A stretch of DNA of 64,000 nt, taken from contig NZ_JAUSTU010000008.1 in NCBI RefSeq assembly GCF_030813005.1, positions 1-64,000 on the forward strand. Reading direction: 5' to 3'. The notes beneath the pieces are model-generated. The model did not search any database. It saw only the letters and a list, made by a program, of their open reading frames with translations, and had not been told where the DNA came from. This document shows positions 23,628 through 33,118 of the stretch, one piece after another (positions within the stretch are counted from its first letter, which is position 1; every line of letters starts with the position of its first letter). Origin of the DNA: Robertmurraya andreesenii (GTDB lineage Bacteria; Bacillota; Bacilli; Bacillales; Cytobacillaceae). The translations under genes were made by a program, and so were the position numbers.

Positions 23628-25004
23628 TTAGCGTTGCAGTCCTTGCACGATTTCTTCCAGTCGCATTCCACGGGAGCCTTTTACAAGGATAAGTGTTTCT
23701 TCATTTGTATGTTTTCTTAATTCCTCGAGAAGCTTTTCTTTTTCTAAGTAGGAAAATACTCGTCCTTCTGGAAAAACCTCCTTCGCTCCCTGAGCGATAA
23801 ATTCTCCCAGTCTGCCGAATGTGAATACATAATCAATCTTATCGCTATCAATATCCTTTCCTACTGCAACATGAAAGGCCTTCTCCTCCGGTCCCAATTC
23901 AAGCATGTCGCCTAAGACAAGGATTTTATGTTGATAACCATTTAAGCTTGTAACCAGTTCAATCGCCGCTTTCATGCTGGTTGGGCTGGCATTATAGGCA
24001 TCGTTAATAATTTTTTCTCCATTCGTACCTTCCACAAGCTCCATTCGCATACCAGTTAATTTCAACGAAGCGAATCCTTGATTCATCTCATCATAAGGAA
24101 TGTCAAAATAATGAGCCACGAGCATAGCAGCTAAAGCATTTAAGATATTGTGAGTACCAAGTACAGGCAGTTTAAATTCTGTCCTTAGTCCATTTACATT
24201 AAAATAGCTGCCATCATCTGTTTGTTTTATGTAGGTTGGATATAAGGAATTCGACTCCATCCGTCCAAATGTCTGCTTGTTTGCATCCCCACTATATTCC
24301 ATAATTCTTTCACGCAATAGCGGTTCATCCCCGTGGAAAACAATGAGTCCATTTTGAGCCAATCCCTTAATGATTTCAAGCTTCGCTTCAGCTATTCTTT
24401 CCCTCGAGCCTAAATCCTGAAGATGCGCTTCACCAATATTCGTAATCACTACCACATGTGGACGGGCAAGCTTTGTAAGAAACTCGATTTCCCCCATGCT
24501 GCTCATTCCCATTTCCAGCACGGCAATTTCCGTATCCTTCTCGAGCGCTAACACGGTAAGAGGCAAACCGATATGGTTGTTATAATTCCCTTCCGTTTTC
24601 TGTACTTTATAGCGAGTACCCAAAAGATTGGCCGTCATATCCTTCGTTGTCGTTTTTCCATTGCTCCCTGTAATCCCAACGACTTTGACATCCAGTTCCG
24701 AACGGTAGCTTCTTGCCAATTCCTGTAAAGCAACGAGCGTGTCCTCTACCACAAGAATTGGGAGATCCTTTGGCGGGTTTGGAACATCCTTCTGCCAAAG
24801 TGCAGCCGCAGCACCTTCTTTTATAGCTGCCTCTACATAACGGTGGCCATCAACATGCTCCCCTTTCAAAGGAACAAATAAATGACCCTTTTTTATCTTT
24901 CTTGAGTCAATGGTTACACCGTTAATCTCTACATCCGCAAATGATTCGATATTATTACAAATTCGTATCATACTTTCAATTTGTTTAATCGTTTTCTTAA
25001 TCAC
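23628..25004 (-). CDS. murF: UDP-N-acetylmuramoyl-tripeptide--D-Ala-D-Ala ligase
   Basis: 458 residues from a GTG start that follows AGGAGG by 7 nt. The longer open frame upstream (40 more codons) includes that site and non-conserved residues. Mur ligase motifs: VVGITGSNGKTTTKDM (P-loop), YNNHIGLPLTVL, EMGMSSMGEIEFL, NDAYNASPTSMKAA. It adds D-Ala-D-Ala to the muropeptide precursor in the cytoplasm. It lies 61 nt downstream of ddl, and the pair provides consecutive steps. Confidence 0.96.
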   Translation of the reverse strand: MIKKTIKQIESMIRICNNIESFADVEINGVTIDSRKIKKGHLFVPLKGEHVDGHRYVEAAIKEGAAAALWQKDVPNPPKDLPILVVEDTLVALQELARSYRSELDVKVVGITGSNGKTTTKDMTANLLGTRYKVQKTEGNYNNHIGLPLTVLALEKDTEIAVLEMGMSSMGEIEFLTKLARPHVVVITNIGEAHLQDLGSRERIAEAKLEIIKGLAQNGLIVFHGDEPLLRERIMEYSGDANKQTFGRMESNSLYPTYIKQTDDGSYFNVNGLRTEFKLPVLGTHNILNALAAMLVAHYFDIPYDEMNQGFASLKLTGMRMELVEGTNGEKIINDAYNASPTSMKAAIELVTSLNGYQHKILVLGDMLELGPEEKAFHVAVGKDIDSDKIDYVFTFGRLGEFIAQGAKEVFPEGRVFSYLEKEKLLEELRKHTNEETLILVKGSRGMRLEEIVQGLQR

Positions 25005-25065
25005 AAGGGACCTCCTATTTAAGAAGCACACGGCGAATTTTGCCGTGCACTTCATGCTATCTAAA

Positions 25066-26142
25066 TTAAAATGTATATTTAATCCTTTGTTTTTCATCAT
25101 ATCGTTCAATTCCAAGCTGCACAAGGCGCTCGATCAATTGTGGATAGTCCACACCTGTATGCTTCCATAAAAGTGGGAACATGCTAAATGGTGTAAAGCC
25201 TGGCATCGTATTCACTTCATTAATATAGGCCTTTCCATCCTTCGTTAGGAAGAAATCGGCACGGACTAACCCAGAGCAATCCAATGCTTTATACGCCCTT
25301 TTTGCTAATCCCTCAAGAAGCTTATACTCAGCCTCTGTTATCTCTGCAGGAATAACCAATGCGGTATTTCCATCCTCATATTTCGCCTTGTAATCATAAA
25401 ATTCTACCTTCGGAATGATTTCCCCTGCCACCGAGCATTCAGGCAGATCATTTCCTATGACCCCTAATTCAACCTCACGTGCAGTTACACCCTGTTCAAT
25501 GATAATTTTTCTGTCAAATTGGAAAGCCTCCTTAAAGGCAGTAACCAGCTCTTCACGATTGGTACATTTGCTAATCCCTACACTTGAACCTAAGTTTGCC
25601 GGCTTAACAAAGCATGGATAGCCGATGTCCGCTTCAACCTTCTCATAGGCAGCCACCGGATTATGCTCCCATTCACTACGGATAAACCATACATAATTGA
25701 CCTGAGGCAATCCTGCTTGGGCGAAAATGTTTTTCATGATAACCTTATCCATTCCCGCAGAGGAGGCAAGGACTCCATTACCTACATAAGGAAGGTTCAG
25801 TAATTCCAACAATCCTTGTACAGTACCATCCTCACCATTCGGTCCATGAAGGAGCGGGAAGATGATGTCAAAAGGGGCATTTTGGCTATCGGCTGTAAAT
25901 AAAGCAGGAGCCAAAGCAGTAGGCGGCAGGGATTCCCCATTAGAAAATTGTAAGGCCGCCACTGTTTCAACCTTTCCTTCTAATAAAGGACCTTTGATCC
26001 ATTCACCTTGTTCTGTAATGTATATTGGATATATCTCAAATTTTTCATAATCAAGCGCATTTATTACAGCAAGTGCCGTCTGTAAGGAAACCTTATGCTC
26101 TGCAGATTTGCCTCCATACAGTAACCCTATTTTCTTTTTCAT
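25066..26142 (-). CDS. ddl: D-alanine--D-alanine ligase
   Basis: 358 residues, ATP-grasp enzyme. LLYGGKSAEHKVSLQTA near the N-terminus, LHGPNGEDGTVQG, KPANLGSSVGIS and EVNTMPGFTPFSMFP are family signatures. The start is MKKKIGLLYGG, with GGAGG 8 nt upstream; the ATG five codons earlier overlaps the ribosome site. It joins two D-Ala from Alr; the product goes to MurF encoded next. Confidence 0.97.
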   Translation of the reverse strand: MKKKIGLLYGGKSAEHKVSLQTALAVINALDYEKFEIYPIYITEQGEWIKGPLLEGKVETVAALQFSNGESLPPTALAPALFTADSQNAPFDIIFPLLHGPNGEDGTVQGLLELLNLPYVGNGVLASSAGMDKVIMKNIFAQAGLPQVNYVWFIRSEWEHNPVAAYEKVEADIGYPCFVKPANLGSSVGISKCTNREELVTAFKEAFQFDRKIIIEQGVTAREVELGVIGNDLPECSVAGEIIPKVEFYDYKAKYEDGNTALVIPAEITEAEYKLLEGLAKRAYKALDCSGLVRADFFLTKDGKAYINEVNTMPGFTPFSMFPLLWKHTGVDYPQLIERLVQLGIERYDEKQRIKYTF

Positions 26143-26385
26143 TTTGAGTACCTCCATTTTTAAGGCAGCATCTAGCCCAAATCAAAACATACCTCTATAT
26201 TTTATCACTTTATCAGAAGAGGACGTGAATTTTTTTGTGTATTTCCTTTAATATTTATGATGGAATAACTTGACTAAAACCTTACAAACCTAGAGCATAA
26301 ATGTCAATTTTCTTTCATTTTCGACCATGTTCACGTATATATGCCCATAATCAATCGTTTGATTGAAAAGAAGATGCAAAAAAAT

Positions 26386-26416
26386 AAGGCTAGAGCACTA
26401 TGCCCAGCCAATTTCA
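26386..26416 (-). terminator. Terminator at the end of the cobalamin operon
   Basis: The minus strand has GGCT-GGGC, a short loop, GCTC-TAGCC with a bulge, then TTATTTTTTT, right after the last phosphatase gene. Confidence 0.7.
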
Positions 26417-27037
26417 TTAAAAAGCTCCTTTTCTCTCTTTATGTGCAATATCTCCTTCAAGCAGCAATTCTCTCTTATTATCCTCTATTTTGACCAACGT
26501 TACGCTCGTTCCCTCGATAAATGGTGGCTCCCATACTAAATCAATCGGATTTTCCTTGCAGATCATTTGTAATACTTTAATGACCACCCCGTGTGTAACA
26601 ATTAAGAGATTACAAGAATCATGTGTCCTTTCTAGGTCACGCAAGACAGCTTCCAATCGCGACTCTACATCCTCAAAGGTTTCCCCATTGTTCGCATATT
26701 GGCTAGGAGCATTTTCGTAGAGATGATACCGGTCAGGATCCATGGCTTTAATTTCGTCTATGGTCCTACCTTCCCAATCCCCGAGATCAATCTCCATCAG
26801 TCTTTCATCTGTCTTGAACGGGAGCGTCCGCTCGCCTATCACGAGCTTAGCGGTCTCGATTGTGCGCAAGCTTGGGCTCGCATACACGGCATCGAAATCT
26901 ATTTCCATAAGTCTCTTACCTAATAACTTAGCATCGCGAATCCCATTCTCTGTTAAATTAGAATTCAGGCGGCCTTGGAGTCTGTGCTCTACATTCCACT
27001 CCGTTTCCCCATGCCGAATAAAAAATAATTGCAGCAT
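26417..27037 (-). CDS. Histidine phosphatase family protein (end of the cob operon)
   Basis: 206 residues. The catalytic phosphohistidine lies in FFIRHGETEWN; the second histidine lies in IVTHGVVIKVLQ. A phosphoglycerate mutase-like fold, close to CobC/GpmB-type phosphatases. It is the second such enzyme in the operon (the other at 29176-29802), so one may be the alpha-ribazole phosphatase and the other may serve a different phosphate ester. The start is the ATG 8 nt after AAGGAG. Confidence 0.82.
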   Translation of the reverse strand: MLQLFFIRHGETEWNVEHRLQGRLNSNLTENGIRDAKLLGKRLMEIDFDAVYASPSLRTIETAKLVIGERTLPFKTDERLMEIDLGDWEGRTIDEIKAMDPDRYHLYENAPSQYANNGETFEDVESRLEAVLRDLERTHDSCNLLIVTHGVVIKVLQMICKENPIDLVWEPPFIEGTSVTLVKIEDNKRELLLEGDIAHKERKGAF

Positions 27038-27049
27038 CCTCATTTCTCC

Positions 27050-27745
27050 TTATATTAGATCATGAAAATATTTACCCGATAAATCCCTTATTTCCTTTTC
27101 CTTCTCTCGTGGATAGATTACTAGAAAGCTTGTAGCTGGACCACCAGACTTATATAGATCAATTCCATCAGAAGAGATCTCTTCAAACAGCTCCGGCTTT
27201 ACTCTTTGAAGCTCATGCCCTACACCCTTCGAACCCACCGGCCATACCCTCACGTTTTCTAATAAGCTGATTTGATAAAATACAGAAAGCGGGGCAACAG
27301 ACTCAGGGTGGGCTAACACTTCATCTCCCACTAATGGAAGGCCAATTAAGGCAATCCTCCCTTTGTTCGCTTCCCTTGTTCCACCATTGTTCGATTGTAA
27401 CCCAATCACATTGATTCCGACAACAGATTGAATGAGCGGGAAATTGCTTTCTGTGCTGCCTGTTACCTGCACATTCTCCATTCCGAGCTCCTTCAGCCCC
27501 TTTTGCACACCTGATACAAGCTCATGCCATTCCTTTTCCCCGCATAGGTTATGGATGACAACGGCCAAAGGAATAGCACCAGTGGCTAAGCATTCCATCA
27601 TGGCGACTCGAAAGGAAAAGTAGCCAACTATATCGTAGGCTACTTGAACGAAATCCTCTTCCTTCATACCAATTGCACCGCTGTTATCCGTTGTGATGAC
27701 AAGTGACTTACCGTCATCTATCGGAATTATGACTGCATCTCTCAC
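27050..27745 (-). CDS. cblS: Alpha-ribazole kinase CblS-like protein
   Basis: 231 residues with a PurM/AIR synthase-like N-terminus (SLVITTDNSGAIG, then VAYDIVGYFSFRVAMMECLA). In Listeria and Geobacillus, CblS phosphorylates alpha-ribazole to alpha-ribazole phosphate, replacing CobT in salvage. The gene overlaps cblT by 4 nt (GTGA), and no cobT is present here, which agrees with that role. The start is GTG with AAGGAG 10 nt upstream. Confidence 0.78.
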   Translation of the reverse strand: MRDAVIIPIDDGKSLVITTDNSGAIGMKEEDFVQVAYDIVGYFSFRVAMMECLATGAIPLAVVIHNLCGEKEWHELVSGVQKGLKELGMENVQVTGSTESNFPLIQSVVGINVIGLQSNNGGTREANKGRIALIGLPLVGDEVLAHPESVAPLSVFYQISLLENVRVWPVGSKGVGHELQRVKPELFEEISSDGIDLYKSGGPATSFLVIYPREKEKEIRDLSGKYFHDLI

Positions 27746-28236
27746 CCTTTGATCGCTCCTTTGTGGTAGGCTCCTTCAAAAAACGAGCTTAGTCTTGGAA
27801 TGAGAAGATACGCTACTACCATGTTAAGCAGAGAACCAACGAACAAGGACGGCAGAAGCGCTACATAAAAGGTCACATCAAAGAAAAATATAAATGGCAA
27901 AGGAGCTAAAAAAGCATTTGCGATCACAAACACGACGCTTGCAAGCAACCTCTTTTCTCTTCTGTACATAAAAGCAAATACAAAAGCCAATAGAGCCATT
28001 TCACTGGCAACAACCAAATGAAGGGGACCCATTGGCATTCCGCCAATAAGGGCTGAGACGAAGTGACCGAACGCTCCAACGATCGCCCCCGCTCCACCCC
28101 CAAAGAAAGCCGCTGCCAAAAGAGATGGAAAAGCATCTAAGGCAACGCTTCCGATGATGGCTGGGATTTTAATTGCAGCCCCCATGACAGAAAGCCCAAT
28201 AAAAACAGCCAGTAGACTAACTTTCCTTCCACTCAT
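27742..28236 (-). CDS. cblT: Alpha-ribazole transporter CblT (ECF S-component type)
   Basis: 164 residues, five or six membrane segments, with the S-component style motif IGSVALDAFPSLLAAAFFGG. Known CblT proteins import alpha-ribazole. The start is MSGRKVSLLAV, 8 nt after AGGAGG; the open frame extends 16 codons further but overlaps pduO. A shared EcfAT module would be needed and is not in this window. Confidence 0.78.
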   Translation of the reverse strand: MSGRKVSLLAVFIGLSVMGAAIKIPAIIGSVALDAFPSLLAAAFFGGGAGAIVGAFGHFVSALIGGMPMGPLHLVVASEMALLAFVFAFMYRREKRLLASVVFVIANAFLAPLPFIFFFDVTFYVALLPSLFVGSLLNMVVAYLLIPRLSSFFEGAYHKGAIKG

Positions 28237-28807
28237 CCCTTTTTCCTCCTCTAAAAACCTTGGCACTTCGTTCATATTCCACATCCTTCACACCTAGACG
28301 GAAATTAATCACACGTGCCAATGCAAAAAAGTAGTCTGATAGTCGATTTAAGTATTGGAGGCAAACCACTGGGGTCGTTTCATCTGCCTTCAACAGACTG
28401 ACAACTAATCGCTCTGCCCTTCTCGTAACGGTCCTTGCAATATGAATCGTTGCGGAAGCCTTTGCTCCCCCTGGCAGGATGAACCTCTCAAGCTCTGGAG
28501 CTTCAGTAATCAGCTCGTCAATTTTGCTTTCCAAATAAGTAATTGCATCCTCTGTCAGCTTCGGAACTCGCTTTTCCGTAATGTTAGCAAGATCGCCCCC
28601 GCAATCGAATAGCTCGTGTTGAATTTTTTCCAAATCATGAAGAACATCCTCGAAATGCTCTGGATCTAACTCCGCCACTGCCTGCCCAACAAAGCAATTC
28701 ACTTCATCCACCGTTCCATACGCCTCAACCCGGATATCATCCTTATCCACTCTACCACCGATAATACTTGTCTTCCCCTTATCCCCTGTTCTTGTATACA
28801 ATTTCAT
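28217..28807 (-). CDS. pduO: ATP:cob(I)alamin adenosyltransferase, PduO type
   Basis: 196 residues. The N-terminal MKLYTRTGDKGKTSIIGG and VDEVNCFVGQA, plus the C-terminal RRAERLVVSLL and YLNRLSDYFFALAR, are PduO/YvqK signatures. It attaches the adenosyl group to corrinoids, giving the coenzyme form. It overlaps cblT by 20 nt. Confidence 0.94.
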   Translation of the reverse strand: MKLYTRTGDKGKTSIIGGRVDKDDIRVEAYGTVDEVNCFVGQAVAELDPEHFEDVLHDLEKIQHELFDCGGDLANITEKRVPKLTEDAITYLESKIDELITEAPELERFILPGGAKASATIHIARTVTRRAERLVVSLLKADETTPVVCLQYLNRLSDYFFALARVINFRLGVKDVEYERSAKVFRGGKRDEWKES

Positions 28808-28813
28808 TTTCCT

Positions 28814-29224
28814 TCACCCCTTAATCCTTTGATTAATACCATACCAAATCATATCTACTCTTTCACAGGCTACAACCATATCCTGATAGACCCAGCCAGT
28901 TTGATCGCGCCAGCTACGATTTTCTTTTTCGATGGGGACAATGCCCTTACTTATATCTGTGCCAATGACAATGACCTGTCTGGCAGGTGCCTGCTGCTCC
29001 CATTTTCTCCAGCCTGAAATGATGCTGCGCCATTTTTCGCGAGAGAAGGATAGCTCCTTAACCCAGGCCTCCAAGCCTTCAAGCACAACGGTTGCTGCGT
29101 GAAGAGCATTTAAATCCTCCACCAACGCTTCACCCTTATAAGCTGAAACCCATTTCCCATCTGGGTATCTGGCAATCACCCATTTTCGTTTTCCATTGAA
29201 GGCACCTCCCGTAACGAAATGCAT
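28814..29224 (-). CDS. Short divergent CobU-like protein
   Basis: 136 residues, compared with about 180 for CobU. It begins MHFVTGGAFNGKRKWV, a P-loop-like variant of CobU's GGVRSGKS, and ends with a CobU-like tail (DISKGIVPIEKENRSWRDQ, then VACERVDMIWYGI). The middle of the usual fold is reduced. It may be a paralogue that kept the nucleotide-binding site, perhaps a regulatory or alternative cobinamide kinase. AAGGAGGGG precedes the ATG. Confidence 0.65.
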   Translation of the reverse strand: MHFVTGGAFNGKRKWVIARYPDGKWVSAYKGEALVEDLNALHAATVVLEGLEAWVKELSFSREKWRSIISGWRKWEQQAPARQVIVIGTDISKGIVPIEKENRSWRDQTGWVYQDMVVACERVDMIWYGINQRIKG

Positions 29225-29802
29225 CGCTCACCCCTCCTTAGCTGATCTAGTTGAAACGAAAGTTCATAGCCGTTCCCATGTGTGACGTGCCAATCCCAGA
29301 AATCTTTTTCGTTTGGAGCATATTGCTGCAATATATATTTTATGACACCACCGTGGGTGACAATGAAGGGATTTCTGATGTGGTTAACCAGTATTTGATG
29401 AACTAGCCTGTCCCACCCCTTGTCAATCCGCTCTGCGAACTGTACGAAGGATTCCCCGTTTGGCGGGCTGTATTGAAAAGAATCCTTGAGCCAAAGCTGG
29501 TAGGCTTTATCCTTCTTTAAATCCTCATAGGTTTTTTCTTGAAAATCACCAAAATGGAGTTCTCGAAATTCCGTATATTTTTCCGGACTCACCTCCGGAA
29601 ATAAAAGCTTCATCGTTGCAAGACATCTATTTAAATCGCTAGAAATAAAGTAATCGTAATGGCTTGGTTCCAGCTTGATAGCTGTTAGCTGTGTAACAGC
29701 CTCCTCACTTAACGGAGAATCATTCCAGCCCATATAGGCTCTGCGCTTATTTCCTTCTGTTAAACCATGGCGAAACAATGTAATAACCACAATGTCATCC
29801 AT
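29176..29802 (-). CDS. cobC: Alpha-ribazole-phosphate phosphatase, CobC type
   Basis: 208 residues. Histidine phosphatase with TLFRHGLTEGN and IVTHGGVIKYIL. In the cobalamin pathway it removes phosphate from alpha-ribazole-P or adenosylcobalamin-5'-P. It overlaps both neighbours (cobS by 43 nt, CobU-like by 49 nt), which supports this role. The start is uncertain: the ATG lacks a ribosome site, and a GTG four codons later may be used. Confidence 0.82.
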   Translation of the reverse strand: MDDIVVITLFRHGLTEGNKRRAYMGWNDSPLSEEAVTQLTAIKLEPSHYDYFISSDLNRCLATMKLLFPEVSPEKYTEFRELHFGDFQEKTYEDLKKDKAYQLWLKDSFQYSPPNGESFVQFAERIDKGWDRLVHQILVNHIRNPFIVTHGGVIKYILQQYAPNEKDFWDWHVTHGNGYELSFQLDQLRRGERCISLREVPSMENENG

Positions 29803-30563
29803 AACATGAGTTCAGTCCCTTCCACAGAAGCCCCTAATACATCACCAGTAATCCCGCCAAACCATTTCACTGCTTTTACACGAACCCAGACATAACACAA
29901 TATGGTGATAATAAGCAATATAAGGATCGGAACAAAAATCCCTGACCATCGATACAAAAATGCCCCACCCACGAGAACGAGATAAATTGGGTATACGACA
30001 AGGGACCTTCCATTTCCTGCTTCCTGGAATAGATATGCCAAGCCCTCCTTTTTCGCTGCCTGCACAGTGACGAGGACCATTCCCATTACTCCTTTACTGA
30101 GAAAAGGAAGAAATATCACCAGTAAGTAGGTCGCCATCGTCATGTAGGTTGTGATTTCATAGATAAATAAGAAGCGGCTGCTTAATAAAATAATGACTGA
30201 CAGAACGCCAAATGCTCCTGTTCTAGGATCTTTCATGATTTCTAGCCTTTTCTCCTGACTTTGATAGGAAAAATAGGCATCACTGGCATCCATCCAACCG
30301 TCGAGATGAAGACCCCCGGTTACCACAATCGTTAAAAGCCAGATGGCAAAAGCTACCGCTACACTGGAGAGGGGCGTCCAGTTCAGTAGCAAGTAGAGGA
30401 CGAGACTATAGAGAAGCCCTTGCAGCAGCCCGACTAATGGGAAGGTTTTGATGCTGCCATCAAGGTGCGTTTTGTCCATGGGAAGTGCGGCGCGAATTGG
30501 GATAGCTGTAAAAAATTGCAGGTTTAAGAGAAATCCCTTCACCAAGATCAAAATCCTCTTCAT
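29760..30563 (-). CDS. cobS: Adenosylcobinamide-GDP ribazoletransferase
   Basis: 267 residues, membrane protein with about six segments. The signature GGLHLDGWMDASDAYFS, then DPRTGAFGVL, lies near residues 85-120. It joins alpha-ribazole(-P) to adenosylcobinamide-GDP at the membrane, the last assembly step. It overlaps cobU by 4 nt. Confidence 0.95.
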   Translation of the reverse strand: MKRILILVKGFLLNLQFFTAIPIRAALPMDKTHLDGSIKTFPLVGLLQGLLYSLVLYLLLNWTPLSSVAVAFAIWLLTIVVTGGLHLDGWMDASDAYFSYQSQEKRLEIMKDPRTGAFGVLSVIILLSSRFLFIYEITTYMTMATYLLVIFLPFLSKGVMGMVLVTVQAAKKEGLAYLFQEAGNGRSLVVYPIYLVLVGGAFLYRWSGIFVPILILLIITILCYVWVRVKAVKWFGGITGDVLGASVEGTELMLWMTLWLLHCFAMV

Positions 30564-31126
30564 CCCCTCCCCCCTTTCACCAATATCGGGATTCCTGACT
30601 CGACCAAATAAGCGCGATCCGCTCTTTTTACCAATTCCTGATGGAGATTTCCAAGCATGAAGCTATACTTCAGCACCAACTCATTTGTGCCTAATGGCTC
30701 GTTTAAAACTTCATTGCTGACTAGAACAAGCTCGGCACAATTCGCTTGAAGGACCCCTATACCATCAAGTAGACGCTCAAAAACCTCTCGTAAGAATTCT
30801 TCCTCCCATTCCTGATTCAAAAAGAATAATTCATTATTTAATAAAGTCGTGACACAATCAAGGAGGACGACATCCTTCTTAGAAAAGCTCGAAGCTAGCC
30901 GCTCAATATGCCTTGGTTGCTCCCATGTTCTCCACATGAATTCACTTTCCGATCTTTTCTGCTGATGACGCATAATTCTTTTGCTCATTTCTTCATCACT
31001 CGGTGCTCCAGTAGCAAGATAATGAAGCCTGCCTCCTAACTCCTTCGCTCTTTGGGCCGCCATCTGTTCTGCAAAAGTGCTCTTCCCACTGCGAACTCCA
31101 CCCGTAATAAAAATCATCTGCGCCAT
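30560..31126 (-). CDS. cobU: Adenosylcobinamide kinase / guanylyltransferase
   Basis: 188 residues. P-loop MIFITGGVRSGKSTFAEQ, then LHYLATG and VVLLDCVTTLLNN, and LVLVSNEVLNEPLGTNELV. It phosphorylates adenosylcobinamide and adds GMP. It is the full-length copy, with the short relative at 28814-29224. Confidence 0.95.
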   Translation of the reverse strand: MAQMIFITGGVRSGKSTFAEQMAAQRAKELGGRLHYLATGAPSDEEMSKRIMRHQQKRSESEFMWRTWEQPRHIERLASSFSKKDVVLLDCVTTLLNNELFFLNQEWEEEFLREVFERLLDGIGVLQANCAELVLVSNEVLNEPLGTNELVLKYSFMLGNLHQELVKRADRAYLVESGIPILVKGGRG

Positions 31127-32181
31127 TCCTCTAATACTTGAAGTAGTTGATCATTTTCCGTCTTGCTCTTAATGGCAAACCTCAGCCATTCTCCTCCTAG
31201 ACCAGGAAAATTCATCGTATGTCTGGGTACGATTCCATGACGGAGCAAGAATTCAAACAAAGGCAATTGACTCTCAAGCTCCGGGTCTCTCAATAGATAG
31301 AAATTGACCTTTGATGGTGACATTTCAAACCCTTCTTGTGTGAAAAAGAGAGAGAGCTTTGCTCGTTCTTTCTCTATGTAATCAATCGTTTGATTGATAA
31401 ATTCCTCATCCTTTAGACACTCCTGTCCTGCTAGCATGGCGAGAACATTGACACTCCAATGTGGCTGATATTGCGCAATCTGCCCCACCACTTCCTCACT
31501 TGCGATAAGATACCCTAATCGCAGACCCGGGATCGCATACATCTTCGTCATCGAGCGGATGAGAATGATATTTTCACAAGTCCTTTGCAACGGAGTTAGA
31601 GGTTCATAGTCTTTCCAGAAATCGTAGAAGGCTTCATCAATAATTAAATAAATGCCTTTTCTCGTGCAGGCTTCCGCTAAGAACTGAATCTCCGCCAAGG
31701 AAAAGCACACACCTGTTGGATTGTTCGGGTTGCAGAGAAAAACTGCAGCCACACCATCTAATTTTTCCATTAAGCCCTGAAGATTTAAGCTCCATTTCTC
31801 ATCTAAGTAATGATAGGATATATGACACCCATTTGCCTGACAGGCCTTTTCATATTCAGAAAAAGTTGGCTGAACAATGAGGACATTTTTTTGAGCTAGC
31901 ATTCGACCTAAGAGCATGATCAGCTCTGCACCGCCATTGCCAATCAGAATCGATTCCTTCGCTACCCCCGCCTGTTGTGCGATTTGTTCCTTCAATGCGT
32001 TCGCAAAGGGATCCGGATACTCCCCGATGCTTTCATAAAAATGGAGCCATTTTTCCAAAATCGACTTCGGCGGTCCTAATGGATTAATATTGGCACTTAG
32101 GTCAATCCATGTGTTCGGCTTTGGAATGTTCATCGCTTCATATATGTATTGAGGATTCGAACCATGTGCTGGCCAATTCAA
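31114..32181 (-). CDS. cobD: L-threonine-O-3-phosphate decarboxylase
   Basis: 355 residues, fold-type I PLP aminotransferase relative. WIDLSANINPLGPP, CNPNNPTGV and IIDEAFYDF are visible, with the PLP lysine in SMTKMYAIPGLRLGYL. It makes aminopropanol phosphate for the corrin side chain. The start is a TTG (32179-32181) about 8 nt after GGGAGG; another TTG 11 codons upstream is less well placed. It overlaps cobU and cbiB. Confidence 0.9.
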   Translation of the reverse strand: MNWPAHGSNPQYIYEAMNIPKPNTWIDLSANINPLGPPKSILEKWLHFYESIGEYPDPFANALKEQIAQQAGVAKESILIGNGGAELIMLLGRMLAQKNVLIVQPTFSEYEKACQANGCHISYHYLDEKWSLNLQGLMEKLDGVAAVFLCNPNNPTGVCFSLAEIQFLAEACTRKGIYLIIDEAFYDFWKDYEPLTPLQRTCENIILIRSMTKMYAIPGLRLGYLIASEEVVGQIAQYQPHWSVNVLAMLAGQECLKDEEFINQTIDYIEKERAKLSLFFTQEGFEMSPSKVNFYLLRDPELESQLPLFEFLLRHGIVPRHTMNFPGLGGEWLRFAIKSKTENDQLLQVLEEWRR

Positions 32182-33118
32182 ATAGTATTCCTCCCATCCA
32201 TAAGGCAAGTACAAAAAGCACGGACGCCTTTGTTAACAGACGATTTGTTAAAAGGATATGTTCCTTTTGCAAGGGAACGATAGGATCCCCCATTTCCGCC
32301 CGCTTGGAAATGATCCCCTTGTATACATTCACCCCACCAAGTTGAATCCCCAAAATAGCGGCCACTGCCGCTTCCATCCAGCCGCTATTGGGACTTGGAT
32401 GTCGTCTAGCATCACGAAACAGAATTTTCCATGCCGCTCCCCTATTGGTATACATAGGCTTGCTTGACAAAAGCAGCAAAAAGCCAGTTAACCGACTAGG
32501 AATCCAGTTGAGGAGGTCATCCAGTCGTGCTGACGCCCAACCAAAATCAAGAAATCTCTCATTTTTGTAGCCCACCATCGAATCACAAGTATTCACAGCA
32601 CGGTACACAAGGGCAAGCGGCGCCCCGCCAATCAATGCCCAAAATAATGGAGCTGTGACCCCATCGCTCGTATTCTCCGCCACCGTTTCAACAGTTCCTC
32701 TGACAATCTCTCGCTCCTCAAGTCTTTCCGTATCACGACCAACAATATAAGAAAGCTTTAGCCGTGCTTTCTGTAGCTCCCCTTTATGCAGTGGATAATA
32801 GACGTCAAGAGCCGCTTCCTTAAGACTTCGGCGTGAAATAGTCGTCGCTATAAGAATACTTTCCACCGCGATGCCAAGATATAGGTGTGTATGATAAGAA
32901 ATGGATACAAGCGTGAAGGATATAAGAAAAACGATGCACACAATTGTAAGTACCATTACGATTCCCTTCGCTTTTCTCCCGTTGCCACCATTTAACCTTT
33001 TTTCAAGAAATGCGATCCCAGAACCCATCCACTTTACAGGGTGAGGCCAATGCGGGGGGTCTCCAATCAACCCATCAATCAAAAAAGCGATCGTAATTGA
33101 AATTATATGGGTTAGCAT
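32138..33118 (-). CDS. cbiB: Adenosylcobinamide-phosphate synthase
   Basis: 326 residues, membrane protein with GLIGDPPHWPHPVKWMG at the N-terminus, VETVAENTSDGVTAPLFWA in the middle and HPSPNSGWMEAAVAAILG later, all typical. It couples cobyric acid with aminopropanol (phosphate). The B. subtilis-type operon lacks this much of the pathway; here it supports full salvage of CbiZ products. Confidence 0.95.
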   Translation of the reverse strand: MLTHIISITIAFLIDGLIGDPPHWPHPVKWMGSGIAFLEKRLNGGNGRKAKGIVMVLTIVCIVFLISFTLVSISYHTHLYLGIAVESILIATTISRRSLKEAALDVYYPLHKGELQKARLKLSYIVGRDTERLEEREIVRGTVETVAENTSDGVTAPLFWALIGGAPLALVYRAVNTCDSMVGYKNERFLDFGWASARLDDLLNWIPSRLTGFLLLLSSKPMYTNRGAAWKILFRDARRHPSPNSGWMEAAVAAILGIQLGGVNVYKGIISKRAEMGDPIVPLQKEHILLTNRLLTKASVLFVLALWMGGILFELASTWFESSIHI

